A stretch of 64,000 nucleotides of DNA, taken from the NCBI GenBank assembly GCA_019310975.1, contig JAFDDH010000001.1:1-64000 (forward strand), in the 5' to 3' direction. The notes under the pieces are model-generated. The model did not search any database. It was not told the DNA's origin and saw only the letters and a program-made list of their open reading frames with translations. Source of the DNA: Deltaproteobacteria bacterium. Lineage in GTDB: Bacteria > Myxococcota_A > UBA9160 > UBA4427. The position numbers and the translations under genes are program-made. This document shows positions 40,727 through 51,261 of this stretch, in pieces; within the stretch, counting starts at the first letter, position 1; every line of letters begins with the position of its first letter.

Positions 40727-42777
40727 CCGGGGGGGCTGGGGTGAGCGGGACGCTGCGGGGGGCGAGGCGACCCGGTCCGGCCTGGGTCGTCATGCTCGTG
40801 TGCACGCTGCTCGCGTGCACCAACAATCCCTATCCGGACGCGGACGCCGACAAGAAGATTCTCTACACGAGCTTCCGCGAGGCACCGCGCACCCTCGACC
40901 CGGCCGTCGCCTATACGACGTCCGCCCACGCGATCACCGGCGCCGTCTACGAGACTCTGCTCGAGTACCACTACCTCAAGCGTCCCTACACGCTCATCCC
41001 CGGGCTCGCCGCGGGTCTGCCCGACACACGCTCCGATGCCGAGGGTGTGACGGTCTACCGCTTCGAATTGCGCCCCGGCGTCCTCTATCAGGAGGATCCG
41101 AGCTTTGGGCTCGGCGGCGCGGGGCGGACGACGCGCGAGGTCAGCACTGCCGACATCGAATTCCAGCTGATGCGGCTCGCGGATCCAGCGGTGAACAGCC
41201 CCGTCGTCGAGCCCCTTTCCAACGTGCTGGGCTTCCGCGACTTTGGCGAGCGCCTGCGGGTACGGCGCGAGGCCGAGCCCGAGTTCGCAACTCTGCCGGC
41301 GCACGAGCAGTACGCCGACGTGGGGCCGATCGAGGGAGTGGTGGTCGATGCGCCGCTCGGCCTGGCCGTATATGTCGCGAGCGACTATCCGCAGATCCTG
41401 TATTGGTTCGCCATGCCCTTCACGACGCCGATGCCGTGGGAGGCGGTCCAGTATTATGACGGTGAAGACGGTCGTCCACGCCTGGCCGACCACCCCGTCG
41501 GTGCCGGGCCCTATGTGCTGGCCGAGTATGACAAGCAGGCCCGCTACGTGTTGGACGTGAACCCGAATTGGTATGGGGTGCGGCATCCCGAGTGGAAGGC
41601 GCCGGCCGCCACCTATCCGAGCGAGGGAGAGCCCGAGGATCTCGCCGCCGGACGCCTCGACCCGGCGTACGTGGGGCGGCCGCTGCCCTTCATCGAGCGC
41701 CTCGAGGCCCGTCGTGAGAAGGAGGCCATCCCCTACTTCAATAAATTCCTGCAGGGCTACTACGACGCCGCCGGCGTGATTCGCGAGAGCTTCGACAAGG
41801 TGATCCACGAGGGCGGTCTATCGGATGAGATGGCCCGGAGGGGGATCTCGCTCGAGAAGAGCGTGGAGCCGACGGTCTTCTATATCGGCTTCAACATGGA
41901 CGACGAAGTGATCGGCACTGTGGCGCAAGAGCCCGGTCGAAAGCTGCGACAGGCCATGAGCCTGGTGGTCGACACCGAGGAGTACAATCGCCTATTCAGC
42001 AACGGGCGCGGCGTGCCCGCACAGTCGCCGCTGCCGCCTGGCATCTTCGGCTACGACCCAGATTATGTGAACCCCTACCGTCTGGTCGATCTCGAGCGGG
42101 CACGCGGGTTGATGAAGGCAGCCGGCTACGCGGATGGCATAGATCCCGAAACCGGCAAGCCGCTGACTCTCACTTTCGACACGCCGGATACGAGTGCCCA
42201 GGGCCGCCTGCGTTTCGAGTTCTTCACACACGCGTGGCGGCAGCTCGGCATTGATGTGGAGGTCGCGGCGACCAACTACAACAAATTCCAGGAAAAGGTG
42301 CGCAATGGCGCCTATCAGATCTTCATGTGGGGCTGGGTGGCCGACTATCCGGACCCGGAGAACTTCCTCTTCCTGCTCTGGTCCGACATGGCGCGCTCGG
42401 CCTCGGGCGGGCCGAATACGGCCAACTTCAAGCACCCGCGCTACGACGAGCTCTATCTCGAGATGAAATCGAAGCCCAATGGCGAGGAGCGGATGGTCCT
42501 GATCCGCGAGATGACCGACATCCTGCAGCGCGAGCGGCCCTGGATCGAGCTCAACCATGCCGAGGACTACGCTCTCTTCCACGACTGGCTCTCGAACGTG
42601 AAACCCTTCGGCATGTCGTTCCCGACCGTGAAGTATCGCGATCTCGATGCCGGCGCGCGCACGCGCCAGCGTGAGGCGTGGAACGAGCCGGTGCTGTGGC
42701 CCCTCTATGCCCTCATCATCATCTTCGTCGCCGTCACCGTGCCCGGCGTCGTCACCTTCATACGGGAGAGACAGTGA
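40723..42777 (+). CDS. Peptide-type ABC transporter substrate-binding lipoprotein with C-terminal membrane helix
   Basis: The protein has 684 residues. A TTG at 40723 overlaps the previous stop; a GTG at 40741 is a possible alternative. The N-terminus has a lipobox TLLAC. The body is a family-5 solute-binding protein: REAPRTLDPAVAYTT, TVYRFELRPGVLY, GAGPYVLAEYD and YNRLFSNGRGVPAQSPLPPG. The last 30 residues form a membrane helix (LYALIIIFVAVTVPGVVTF), unusual in this family, implying double anchoring. It opens a five-gene importer operon. The substrate is likely an oligopeptide or a peptide-like compound. Confidence 0.92.
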   Translation: MTGGAGVSGTLRGARRPGPAWVVMLVCTLLACTNNPYPDADADKKILYTSFREAPRTLDPAVAYTTSAHAITGAVYETLLEYHYLKRPYTLIPGLAAGLPDTRSDAEGVTVYRFELRPGVLYQEDPSFGLGGAGRTTREVSTADIEFQLMRLADPAVNSPVVEPLSNVLGFRDFGERLRVRREAEPEFATLPAHEQYADVGPIEGVVVDAPLGLAVYVASDYPQILYWFAMPFTTPMPWEAVQYYDGEDGRPRLADHPVGAGPYVLAEYDKQARYVLDVNPNWYGVRHPEWKAPAATYPSEGEPEDLAAGRLDPAYVGRPLPFIERLEARREKEAIPYFNKFLQGYYDAAGVIRESFDKVIHEGGLSDEMARRGISLEKSVEPTVFYIGFNMDDEVIGTVAQEPGRKLRQAMSLVVDTEEYNRLFSNGRGVPAQSPLPPGIFGYDPDYVNPYRLVDLERARGLMKAAGYADGIDPETGKPLTLTFDTPDTSAQGRLRFEFFTHAWRQLGIDVEVAATNYNKFQEKVRNGAYQIFMWGWVADYPDPENFLFLLWSDMARSASGGPNTANFKHPRYDELYLEMKSKPNGEERMVLIREMTDILQRERPWIELNHAEDYALFHDWLSNVKPFGMSFPTVKYRDLDAGARTRQREAWNEPVLWPLYALIIIFVAVTVPGVVTFIRERQ

Positions 42778-43742
42778 TGCTCGCGTACGTGATCCGACGT
42801 ATGGCCTATGGCGTGATCGTCGTCCTGGGTGTTCTCTTCTTCCTCTTCCTGCTCTTCTTTACGGTGACGAGTCCGGACGACGTGGCCCGCAAGGCGCTCG
42901 GTGAGCGCGTCCCGGAGGCCGTGGTCGAGCAGTGGAAGGTGAACCACGGCTACGACAAGCCGCTCTTCCCGGAGCCCGGTGCGTGGACGGACAATATGCT
43001 GGTGGAGCACTACCGCCGCATGCTGACATTCGACTTCGGGCGCAGCGATGCGGACGACACACCGATCGCGGATCGGCTGCGCGCGGGCGTCGGGCCGAGC
43101 CTCGCGCTCACGGTTCCGCTCTTCACATTCTCGCTCCTCGCCAGCATCCCACTGGCATTGCTGGTGGCGTTATTTCGTGACACCTATATCGACCGCATGG
43201 GGGTGGTGCTCTGCGTGCTGGCCATGAGCGTGTCGATCCTGCTCTATATCATCGGCGCGCAGTACCTCATCGGGCGACTGCTGCATTGGTTCCCGATCTC
43301 GGGCTTCGATGCCGACCCGCGTGTGGTCGTGCGCTTCCTCGCGCTGCCGCTCCTAGTGGGCTTGGTCGCGGGTATCGGGGGCGATGTCCGCTTCTATCGC
43401 ACAGTCTTCATCGAGGAGAGCAACACGGACTTCGTGCGCACGGCGCGGGCCAAGGGCTGTGGCGAGGCTCGCATCATGGGACGACACGTTCTCCGGAACT
43501 CCCTGATTCCGATCCTGACCCAGGTCGTGCTCGCCATTCCCTTCCTCTTTACGGGCTCGCTTCTGCTCGAATCGTTCTTCGGGATTCCCGGGCTCGGAGC
43601 GATTACCGTGGACGCCATCAACGGAAACGACTTCTCGGTCTTGCGAACGATGGTCTACATCGGCTCGCTTCTCTTCGTGGGTGGCCAGATCCTGACAGAT
43701 CTCTCGTACGGCCTGGTCGACCCGCGCGTAAGGCTCGAGTAG
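42777..43742 (+). CDS. Peptide ABC transporter permease 1 (DppB/YejB-like)
   Basis: The protein has 321 residues. Its ATG overlaps the upstream stop (TGATG). It has an N-terminal helix (MAYGVIVVLGVLFFLFLLFF), a periplasmic segment and about five further helices. The inner-membrane EAA-type loop includes TARAKGCGEARIMGRHVLRN, the coupling helix that contacts the ATPases. LESFFGIPGLG and DLSYGLVDPRVRL end the protein in the standard way. It forms the membrane channel with the next gene's product. Confidence 0.94.
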   Translation: MLAYVIRRMAYGVIVVLGVLFFLFLLFFTVTSPDDVARKALGERVPEAVVEQWKVNHGYDKPLFPEPGAWTDNMLVEHYRRMLTFDFGRSDADDTPIADRLRAGVGPSLALTVPLFTFSLLASIPLALLVALFRDTYIDRMGVVLCVLAMSVSILLYIIGAQYLIGRLLHWFPISGFDADPRVVVRFLALPLLVGLVAGIGGDVRFYRTVFIEESNTDFVRTARAKGCGEARIMGRHVLRNSLIPILTQVVLAIPFLFTGSLLLESFFGIPGLGAITVDAINGNDFSVLRTMVYIGSLLFVGGQILTDLSYGLVDPRVRLE

Positions 43743-43751
43743 GGGGGCGGC

Positions 43752-44774
43752 GTGGAAGCGTGGGTGTTCTCGAATATCGTCGTCGCGATCCTGATCACTG
43801 CCGCGGTCGGGCTGACGGGCGTCGTGCTGCGCAGCCGAATGTGGTCGAATGCCTTCTTGTCGCTCTGGCGAAGGCGGCGTGTCGCGATCATAGCGATCGG
43901 CTTCTATGTGCTCGTGGCGCTGCTCGACAGCGTGTCGTGGGTGGGAGGCGAGCAGTTCGGTGAGGACGCCGTTGCGAAGTACCAGGCACAGAGCATTCTG
44001 GATCGCGCCTTCGCGGGCATCCGCGAGCGCAGCTACTCAGCGCCGCTGGCCAGCGTCGAGTTCTATGGCGGCGCGCCGCTGGTGCATCCAGGTCGCCACC
44101 TGCTCGGAACCGATCTGCTCGGCCGGGACGTTCTCCACCTGGCGCTGAAGGGCGCTCGAGTGGCGCTCCTGATCGGCGGGCTGACGAGCCTGATCGCGAT
44201 TCCGCTGGCGTTGCTCTTCGGGGTCTCGGCGGGTTATTTCGGTGGACGCATTGACGACTTCGTCTTCTTCATCATGTCGACACTCGCCTCGATGCCGGGG
44301 CTGCTGCTTCTGATCACACTCATCATGGTGATGGGCAAGAGCACATTCTCGGTCTGCATTGCGCTTGCGGTCACGGGCTGGGTGGGCTTCTGCCGCGTGT
44401 CGCGCGGCGAGACCATCAAGCTGCGCGAACTCGAGTATATCTCGGCCGCTCGCGCGCTCGGTGTCGGAGAGATGCGGATCATCTTCCGTCACATCCTGCC
44501 CAACCTGGCGCATCTCGTGATCATTACCTTCGTGCTGATGTTCTCGGGTTTGGTTCTTTCCGAGGCGATTCTCTCCTGGCTCGGAATCGGCGTCGACGGC
44601 AGCTGGGGCCAGATGATCGATCAGGCTCGTGACGAGCTCTCCCGCGATCCCATCGTGTGGTGGAATATTTCGGCGGCCGGCAGCGCGCTCTTCGGCCTGA
44701 TCCTGGCCGTCAACTTCGTGGGCGATGCGCTGCGTGACGTAATGGATCCGCGCACGCTGCGGGAAGGCGAATAG
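43752..44774 (+). CDS. Peptide ABC transporter permease 2 (DppC/YejE-like)
   Basis: The protein has 340 residues with a GTG start. It has N-terminal helices and an enlarged periplasmic segment (about 65-115; YQAQSILDRAFAGIRERSY) of the kind found in YejE-like permeases. HLLGTDLLGRDVLHLALKGAR follows, then core helices with GETIKLRELEYISAARALGV as the coupling loop. The end (GDALRDVMDPRTLREGE) is typical. It pairs with permease 1 and lies 9 nt after it. Confidence 0.94.
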   Translation: MEAWVFSNIVVAILITAAVGLTGVVLRSRMWSNAFLSLWRRRRVAIIAIGFYVLVALLDSVSWVGGEQFGEDAVAKYQAQSILDRAFAGIRERSYSAPLASVEFYGGAPLVHPGRHLLGTDLLGRDVLHLALKGARVALLIGGLTSLIAIPLALLFGVSAGYFGGRIDDFVFFIMSTLASMPGLLLLITLIMVMGKSTFSVCIALAVTGWVGFCRVSRGETIKLRELEYISAARALGVGEMRIIFRHILPNLAHLVIITFVLMFSGLVLSEAILSWLGIGVDGSWGQMIDQARDELSRDPIVWWNISAAGSALFGLILAVNFVGDALRDVMDPRTLREGE

Positions 44775-44811
44775 GGGAAGTGGGCCGAACAAGCCGCAGG
44801 AAGAGAGCCGA

Positions 44812-46817
<2,006 letters not shown>

Positions 46818-46927
46818 CGCGCGTCCACGCGATTCCTCTGCTCTTTCGCGCGTCCAGCCCGCCGCCTGCACGTTTCGCTCATGCGCAGGTCGCGGCCGGA
46901 CGATGGATTCGGGCGAGGGAGGCCTGC

Positions 46928-48016
46928 ATGGCCAAGACCGATAGGCCCCGGGTCGGCGAGATCCTGCTTCGGGCCGGAGTCATCGACAAGCACCAGCTCC
47001 AGGCCGCGCTCGGCGAGCAGCGGCGCTGGGGCCGTCGGCTCGGGTCGACGCTGATCAAGATGGGCTTCATCGAGGAGCGCGCATTGGTGCGCGCGCTGGC
47101 GAGCCAGCTGGACTTGCCCGTGGCGACCCTCGAGGGCAAACGCATCCATCCGGAAGTCCTCGGCCTGGTCCCCCGGGCGGTGGCTGAGAAGTACATGGTG
47201 ATCCCGCTCTTCGTGAAGAAGGAGGGGTCCATGAACTGTCTCTTCGTTGGAATGGAGGACCCGAGCAGCCTCGACGTGCTGGACGAGCTCTCGTTCCGCT
47301 CCGGCATGACGGTGCGACCGGTTCTGGTCGGCCCGTCCGAGCTGGCCGAGGCAATCGATCGCTACTACTGCCGCGACGGCGAGGGTGACGCTGAGGGTGA
47401 CGCTGAGGGTGCACCACTCGATGAGACGAATCCGATCGTCGAGGCCGAGCTGAGCGTCGACGTCGACACGATTGCCGATCCGCCTGCGCCGCCCGCACCG
47501 CCCGTGGCCGATGGGCCGTCGGGCACAGCGGAGCTGGCCCGCTTCTGGGCGATATCGGAGAACGAGGAGGGCGATGCCAACGACACGACTCTGCCCGAAG
47601 GCGCCGGGATCGATGCGTCGGCTCCGACGCCCGCCCCAGTCGCCTCGCCGCAGCCGTCCGCCCCTTCACCCCCGCCTGCTCTCGCACCGGCACAGGCCGC
47701 GGCCCCGGAGCTCGCCGCACCCGAGCCTCTGATCGTGCACGACCGCCCCGACCCGCCGATGCCCGAGATTGCGCTCGATTCCCTTGCGCCCTCGACCGCA
47801 CCCGCACCCACACCCGCACCCGCGCCAACGCAGCAGGCCGCACCGCGGCGGCCCGCCGCAGTGCCGCCGCCGGCGAGCGACGCGGCCATGAATGCCCGCA
47901 TGCGCCTGGTCCTGCAGGCGCTCACGCAGCTCCTGATCGAGAAGGGCCTGCTCACGAACGACGAGCTGCATGCGCGGGTCCGCGACCTGCAGCTCATGAG
48001 CGGGTCGGACGGCTGA
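46928..48016 (+). CDS. MshEN (GspE N-terminal)-domain protein with Pro/Ala-rich linker
   Basis: The protein has 362 residues from the ATG at 46928. The first 145 residues form a GspE/MshEN domain (VGEILLRAGVIDKHQLQAAL, GSTLIKMGFIEERALVRALA, VPRAVAEKYMVIPLFV). Such domains can bind c-di-GMP, but the binding residues are not checked here. A 200-residue acidic then Pro/Ala-rich linker follows, with EGDAEGDAEG repeats and APTPAPAPT. A short C-terminal helix pair (LTQLLIEKGLLTNDELHARV) repeats the domain's own signature. No ATPase domain is present. Possibly a regulator or adaptor of pilus or secretion machinery. Confidence 0.8.
   Translation: MAKTDRPRVGEILLRAGVIDKHQLQAALGEQRRWGRRLGSTLIKMGFIEERALVRALASQLDLPVATLEGKRIHPEVLGLVPRAVAEKYMVIPLFVKKEGSMNCLFVGMEDPSSLDVLDELSFRSGMTVRPVLVGPSELAEAIDRYYCRDGEGDAEGDAEGAPLDETNPIVEAELSVDVDTIADPPAPPAPPVADGPSGTAELARFWAISENEEGDANDTTLPEGAGIDASAPTPAPVASPQPSAPSPPPALAPAQAAAPELAAPEPLIVHDRPDPPMPEIALDSLAPSTAPAPTPAPAPTQQAAPRRPAAVPPPASDAAMNARMRLVLQALTQLLIEKGLLTNDELHARVRDLQLMSGSDG
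47381..47411 (+). repeat. 12-bp tandem repeat in the MshEN-protein linker
   Basis: The unit gagggtgacgct is present twice perfectly with a third partial copy (gagggtg). It is in-frame and encodes EGDA. It marks the junction between the folded domain and the low-complexity linker. Confidence 0.85.
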
Positions 48017-48193
48017 CGACCCGCCGACCCTCCCCCCGATTCACTTGACACCGGGCAGTCGGGTCGCGACTCTGCGGCCCTCGCCCCACCCACACCGGTC
48101 GCCTCGCGCCAATCGGCCGCAGCGCGCGCCGCGGGCACCCACCGGCCGATCCAGGCACCCAGCCATCCAACACATGGCAGATGGAGTGATTGA

Positions 48194-48502
48194 ATGCGCC
48201 TCGAGTATGGCATCGAGCTCAACGAGATCGAGATACCCCGATTTTCCGTGGAGGCCGTGGAGGGCATCGCCAAGCTCTTTACGCTCGCCACCCTGGTGCT
48301 CAACGTGCTGGAGACGAAGAAGTCCGTCGAGATCGTCTTCCACGGGCTCAACCCCGAGGACCCGGATCGCAAGATTTCAAGCTTCCGCGAGGTCATCATG
48401 ACCTGCGAGAGCAGTCCCGAGCTGGTCTTCGAGCCCGGCGCCGGGGGTTGCGTCTCCGGGTCGTCCAGCTCCTACCAGTGGCTCGTCATCTCGCGCGCCT
48501 GA
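48194..48502 (+). CDS. Small hypothetical protein
   Basis: The 102-residue soluble protein has a middle hydrophobic segment (LFTLATLVLNVL) and a Ser/Gly-rich C-terminus (GGCVSGSSSSY). I do not recognise it. The composition (many charged residues, clean codon pattern) is protein-like and no larger ORF competes on the other strand. The RBS is weak (gagtg). It stands between the MshEN-domain protein and the carboxylesterase with about 150 nt on either side. Confidence 0.5.
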   Translation: MRLEYGIELNEIEIPRFSVEAVEGIAKLFTLATLVLNVLETKKSVEIVFHGLNPEDPDRKISSFREVIMTCESSPELVFEPGAGGCVSGSSSSYQWLVISRA

Positions 48503-48625
48503 TTGGTCCACCGCCCTCACCCAAGGCCCCGGCCCGATTGACGCACCGCGCGAGCGACCGCGGGAGCGCGACGCCTGCGGCGTGTCGCACTATGCTCGTG
48601 CCGAGCCCGCATCGGAGGGGAGGCT

Positions 48626-50503
48626 TTGCTCCGGCGTGTCCGTACGCCACAGCGCCGCGCGAGTCGAGGCTGGATCGCCTGTGCGATGCGCGCCGCGCTC
48701 GCAATCGGTCTACTCGTTTCGGCCGGCTGTTCCGGCCGGCCGGATCCGCCTTCCGCCGACCCGCTGACGAAGCGGACCCTCAGTGCGGGAGACGTCGTTG
48801 GCTTCGTCTCTGACAAGGGCTCACACGCATGGCGTGGCATTCCCTTCGCAGAGCCACCCGTGGGCGGTCTGCGCTGGCGCGCCCCGCGACCGCCGGCAGC
48901 CTGGGCCGGCGTGCGCGAGGCGCTGGAGCATGGCTCGGCGTGCGTCCAATACGGCGGACCGCTGGGTGGCGGGGGCAAGTCCGGAGAGCCGACCGGCGAC
49001 GAGGACTGCCTCTACTTGAACGTCTACGCGCCAGCGATGACCGAGGCCGAGGGCGCGCGCCTCGACGAGCGGCTGCCCGTGATGCTCTGGATCCATGGTG
49101 GCGGCAACACAATCGGCAGTGCGAACCTCTACGACGGCAGCACGCTGGCGGTGACGCAGAGTGTAATCGTCGTGACGCTGAACTACCGGCTGGGTGTCTT
49201 CGGCTGGTTCAGTCATCCCGTCCTGCATGCCCGCGATGAGTCGCCGGAAGATCGCTCGGGCAACTACGGGACCCTCGATCTGGTCCGCGCGCTCGAGTGG
49301 GTGCGCGACGAGATCGGTGCTTTTGGGGGTGATCCGTCGCGCGTGACGATCTTCGGCGAGTCCGCCGGTGGGCGCAATGTCTACTCGCTGCTTCTCTCAC
49401 CGCGTGCCGAGGGTCTCTTCCACCGGGCCGTCGTGCAGAGTGGTGGACTGCGGACCGCCACGCTCGACGAAGCGCGCAACCCGCGCGACGCGGACAAGCC
49501 CGGCCATCCGATGAGCTCGGCCGAGGTGACCTACGCGCTTCTGGAAGGGTCGGGGCGCGCAGCGGGCCGCGAGGCGGCTCGCAGCGCGGTGAAGGGCATG
49601 ACGACGCAGGAGGTGGCCGATCTGCTGCGTGGCGCACCGGCATCCGACATCCTGCGGCTCTTCGATGGCAAGCGATTGGGCGGCATGTACGACCACCCGG
49701 GGATGGTGCGTGACGGCGCGATCACGGCGCTCGGCGATCCGTTGGCGCTGCTGGCCTCCGGTCGATACAACAAGGTGCCAGTCATGCTGGGCAGCAACCG
49801 CGACGAAGCGCGGCTCTTTGCGATGATGAGCTCGGACAACGTGACGCGCCTCTTTGGCCTGCCTGTCTGGATCCGGGACGAGCGCCGCTACCAACTCGAG
49901 ACCGAGTATCCGAGCCTGATGTGGAAGGCCACGGGAGTCGACGAGCCCGCGGCGGCGATGCGCGCCTCACAGGGCCCGAGTGTCTTCGCCTATCGCTTCG
50001 ACTGGGACGAGGAGCCAAAGATCCTGATGTCCGACTACTCGAAGCTGCTCGGGGCAGCGCACGGGCTCGAGGTCCCCTTCGTATTCGGCCGGATGCGATT
50101 CTTCGGTGCCGACTTCATGGTCTTCGACGACGAAACGCTGCCGGCCGCCGAGGATCTCTCACGCGATATCATGTCGTACTGGGGCCAATTCGCGTGGATG
50201 GGTGATCCGGGCCATGGCTCGAGCGGACGATTGCCCCGCTGGTCGGCGTGGGACGACTCGTCGGCGGGCTCGCCACGTTACCTCGTGCTGGATACGACCG
50301 CTGGCGGCGGTATCCGCATGTCGTCGGAGAGTGTGACCCGCGAGAGCGTGATCGCCCGTGTGGCCGAGGACGATCGCTTCCGCGACGCGAGCGAGCGCTG
50401 CGCGGTCTATCGCGGCTTCGTGGATCGCGGCGCCGTGATGGAGGTGGCCGACTACGAGCGGGTCGGCGACGGTGAGTGCCGGGAGTTTCCGCTGGACGGC
50501 TGA
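48626..50503 (+). CDS. Type-B carboxylesterase lipoprotein
   Basis: The protein has 625 residues from a TTG behind a ggaggggagg SD. A lipobox (LVSAGC) appears after a somewhat long signal; an internal ATG (MRAALAIGLLV) could give a shorter one. The esterase core is intact: EDCLYLNVYAP, oxyanion WIHGGGNTIGS, nucleophile FGESAGGRNVYSLL, a charge-relay Glu/Asp region (GSNRDEARLF) and the His region (AAHGLEVPFVFG). It cleaves carboxyl esters outside the cell or in the periplasm. Its 3' end overlaps the convergent kinase gene by 52 nt. Confidence 0.93.
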   Translation: MLRRVRTPQRRASRGWIACAMRAALAIGLLVSAGCSGRPDPPSADPLTKRTLSAGDVVGFVSDKGSHAWRGIPFAEPPVGGLRWRAPRPPAAWAGVREALEHGSACVQYGGPLGGGGKSGEPTGDEDCLYLNVYAPAMTEAEGARLDERLPVMLWIHGGGNTIGSANLYDGSTLAVTQSVIVVTLNYRLGVFGWFSHPVLHARDESPEDRSGNYGTLDLVRALEWVRDEIGAFGGDPSRVTIFGESAGGRNVYSLLLSPRAEGLFHRAVVQSGGLRTATLDEARNPRDADKPGHPMSSAEVTYALLEGSGRAAGREAARSAVKGMTTQEVADLLRGAPASDILRLFDGKRLGGMYDHPGMVRDGAITALGDPLALLASGRYNKVPVMLGSNRDEARLFAMMSSDNVTRLFGLPVWIRDERRYQLETEYPSLMWKATGVDEPAAAMRASQGPSVFAYRFDWDEEPKILMSDYSKLLGAAHGLEVPFVFGRMRFFGADFMVFDDETLPAAEDLSRDIMSYWGQFAWMGDPGHGSSGRLPRWSAWDDSSAGSPRYLVLDTTAGGGIRMSSESVTRESVIARVAEDDRFRDASERCAVYRGFVDRGAVMEVADYERVGDGECREFPLDG

Positions 50504-51261
50504 CCGCCGGGACGCTCCACAGCCTGCTCGCGCGCGCGGCGGCGAGCATGTCGCCGCCGAATGCGGCGTGATCTGGCACGGACGGCACGCAGCGCCTGCG
50601 CGCCCTGCTGCTCGGATCCCAGGGCGCGCTCGAGCACGAAGGCTCGGGCCTCGGCCGGCACATCGAGGGTCGCGAGCGAGTGGTCGAGTCGGCCGAGGTC
50701 CTCGATCTGTCGGTGCGAACCCGGGCGGCACGCGCGCGCGCGCTGCCAGTCGATCAGAACCGGGCCATCCGGCCCGGCAATCACATTGCCGGGATGCAGA
50801 TCGCCGTGCGCCCAGCCCGCGGCGTGCAGGTCACGCACCACGTCGGCCAGTGCGGCCAGGTCCTCACGCCGGCCGGCGGGGTCCGCGCGCAGAAGCGCGT
50901 GGAGCGTCGGCCCCTCGACGAAGCTGGAGACGATCAGCGCGTCGCCGCCCTGGAGCCTCGCGAGGCCGAGTGGGGTCGGAGCGCGGACGCCGAGTGAGGC
51001 CAGCGCGCCCAGCGCGCGCCACTCGCGCTGCGGCGCAGCCACACCGAGGTGGAATTTTGCCGCTTCGCGCCAGGGATGCGGGCCGCTTCGCAGGTGGAAG
51101 AGCTTGAGCAGATGGTCGCTCTCGTGACGGCCGGCGACGCGCAGCAGGGTCCGCTGGCGGCTCGTCGCGACGAGCTCGCTGCGGTCGGGGTTGGCGAGGG
51201 CAGCCTCGATGTGTTCGTGCAGCGCCAAGCGGTCGTGCCGCCAGCGCAGGCGTGTGCTCAT
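50452..51261 (-). CDS. WaaP/Kdo-kinase-like lipopolysaccharide core kinase
   Basis: The protein has 269 residues from the ATG at 51261; the ORF-track start at 51807 is inside the glycosyltransferase. A protein-kinase-like fold is shown by LRVAGRHESDHLLKLF (Lys), the catalytic HGDLHPGNVI and the metal DWQRAR. The family phosphorylates heptose or Kdo in LPS. The C-terminal 60 residues are very Arg/Ala-rich and may be variable or readthrough-like. The start overlaps the glycosyltransferase stop by 4 nt (ATGA), linking both to LPS-core synthesis. The 3' end overlaps the esterase. Confidence 0.85.
   Translation of the reverse strand: MSTRLRWRHDRLALHEHIEAALANPDRSELVATSRQRTLLRVAGRHESDHLLKLFHLRSGPHPWREAAKFHLGVAAPQREWRALGALASLGVRAPTPLGLARLQGGDALIVSSFVEGPTLHALLRADPAGRREDLAALADVVRDLHAAGWAHGDLHPGNVIAGPDGPVLIDWQRARACRPGSHRQIEDLGRLDHSLATLDVPAEARAFVLERALGSEQQGAQALRAVRARSRRIRRRHARRRAREQAVERPGGQPSSGNSRHSPSPTRS

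Noticed and set aside
48045-48073. Promoter candidate TTGACA upstream of the 48194 gene
   Set aside because: The -35 is perfect, but the hexamer 17 nt downstream (gactct) does not resemble a -10 box.
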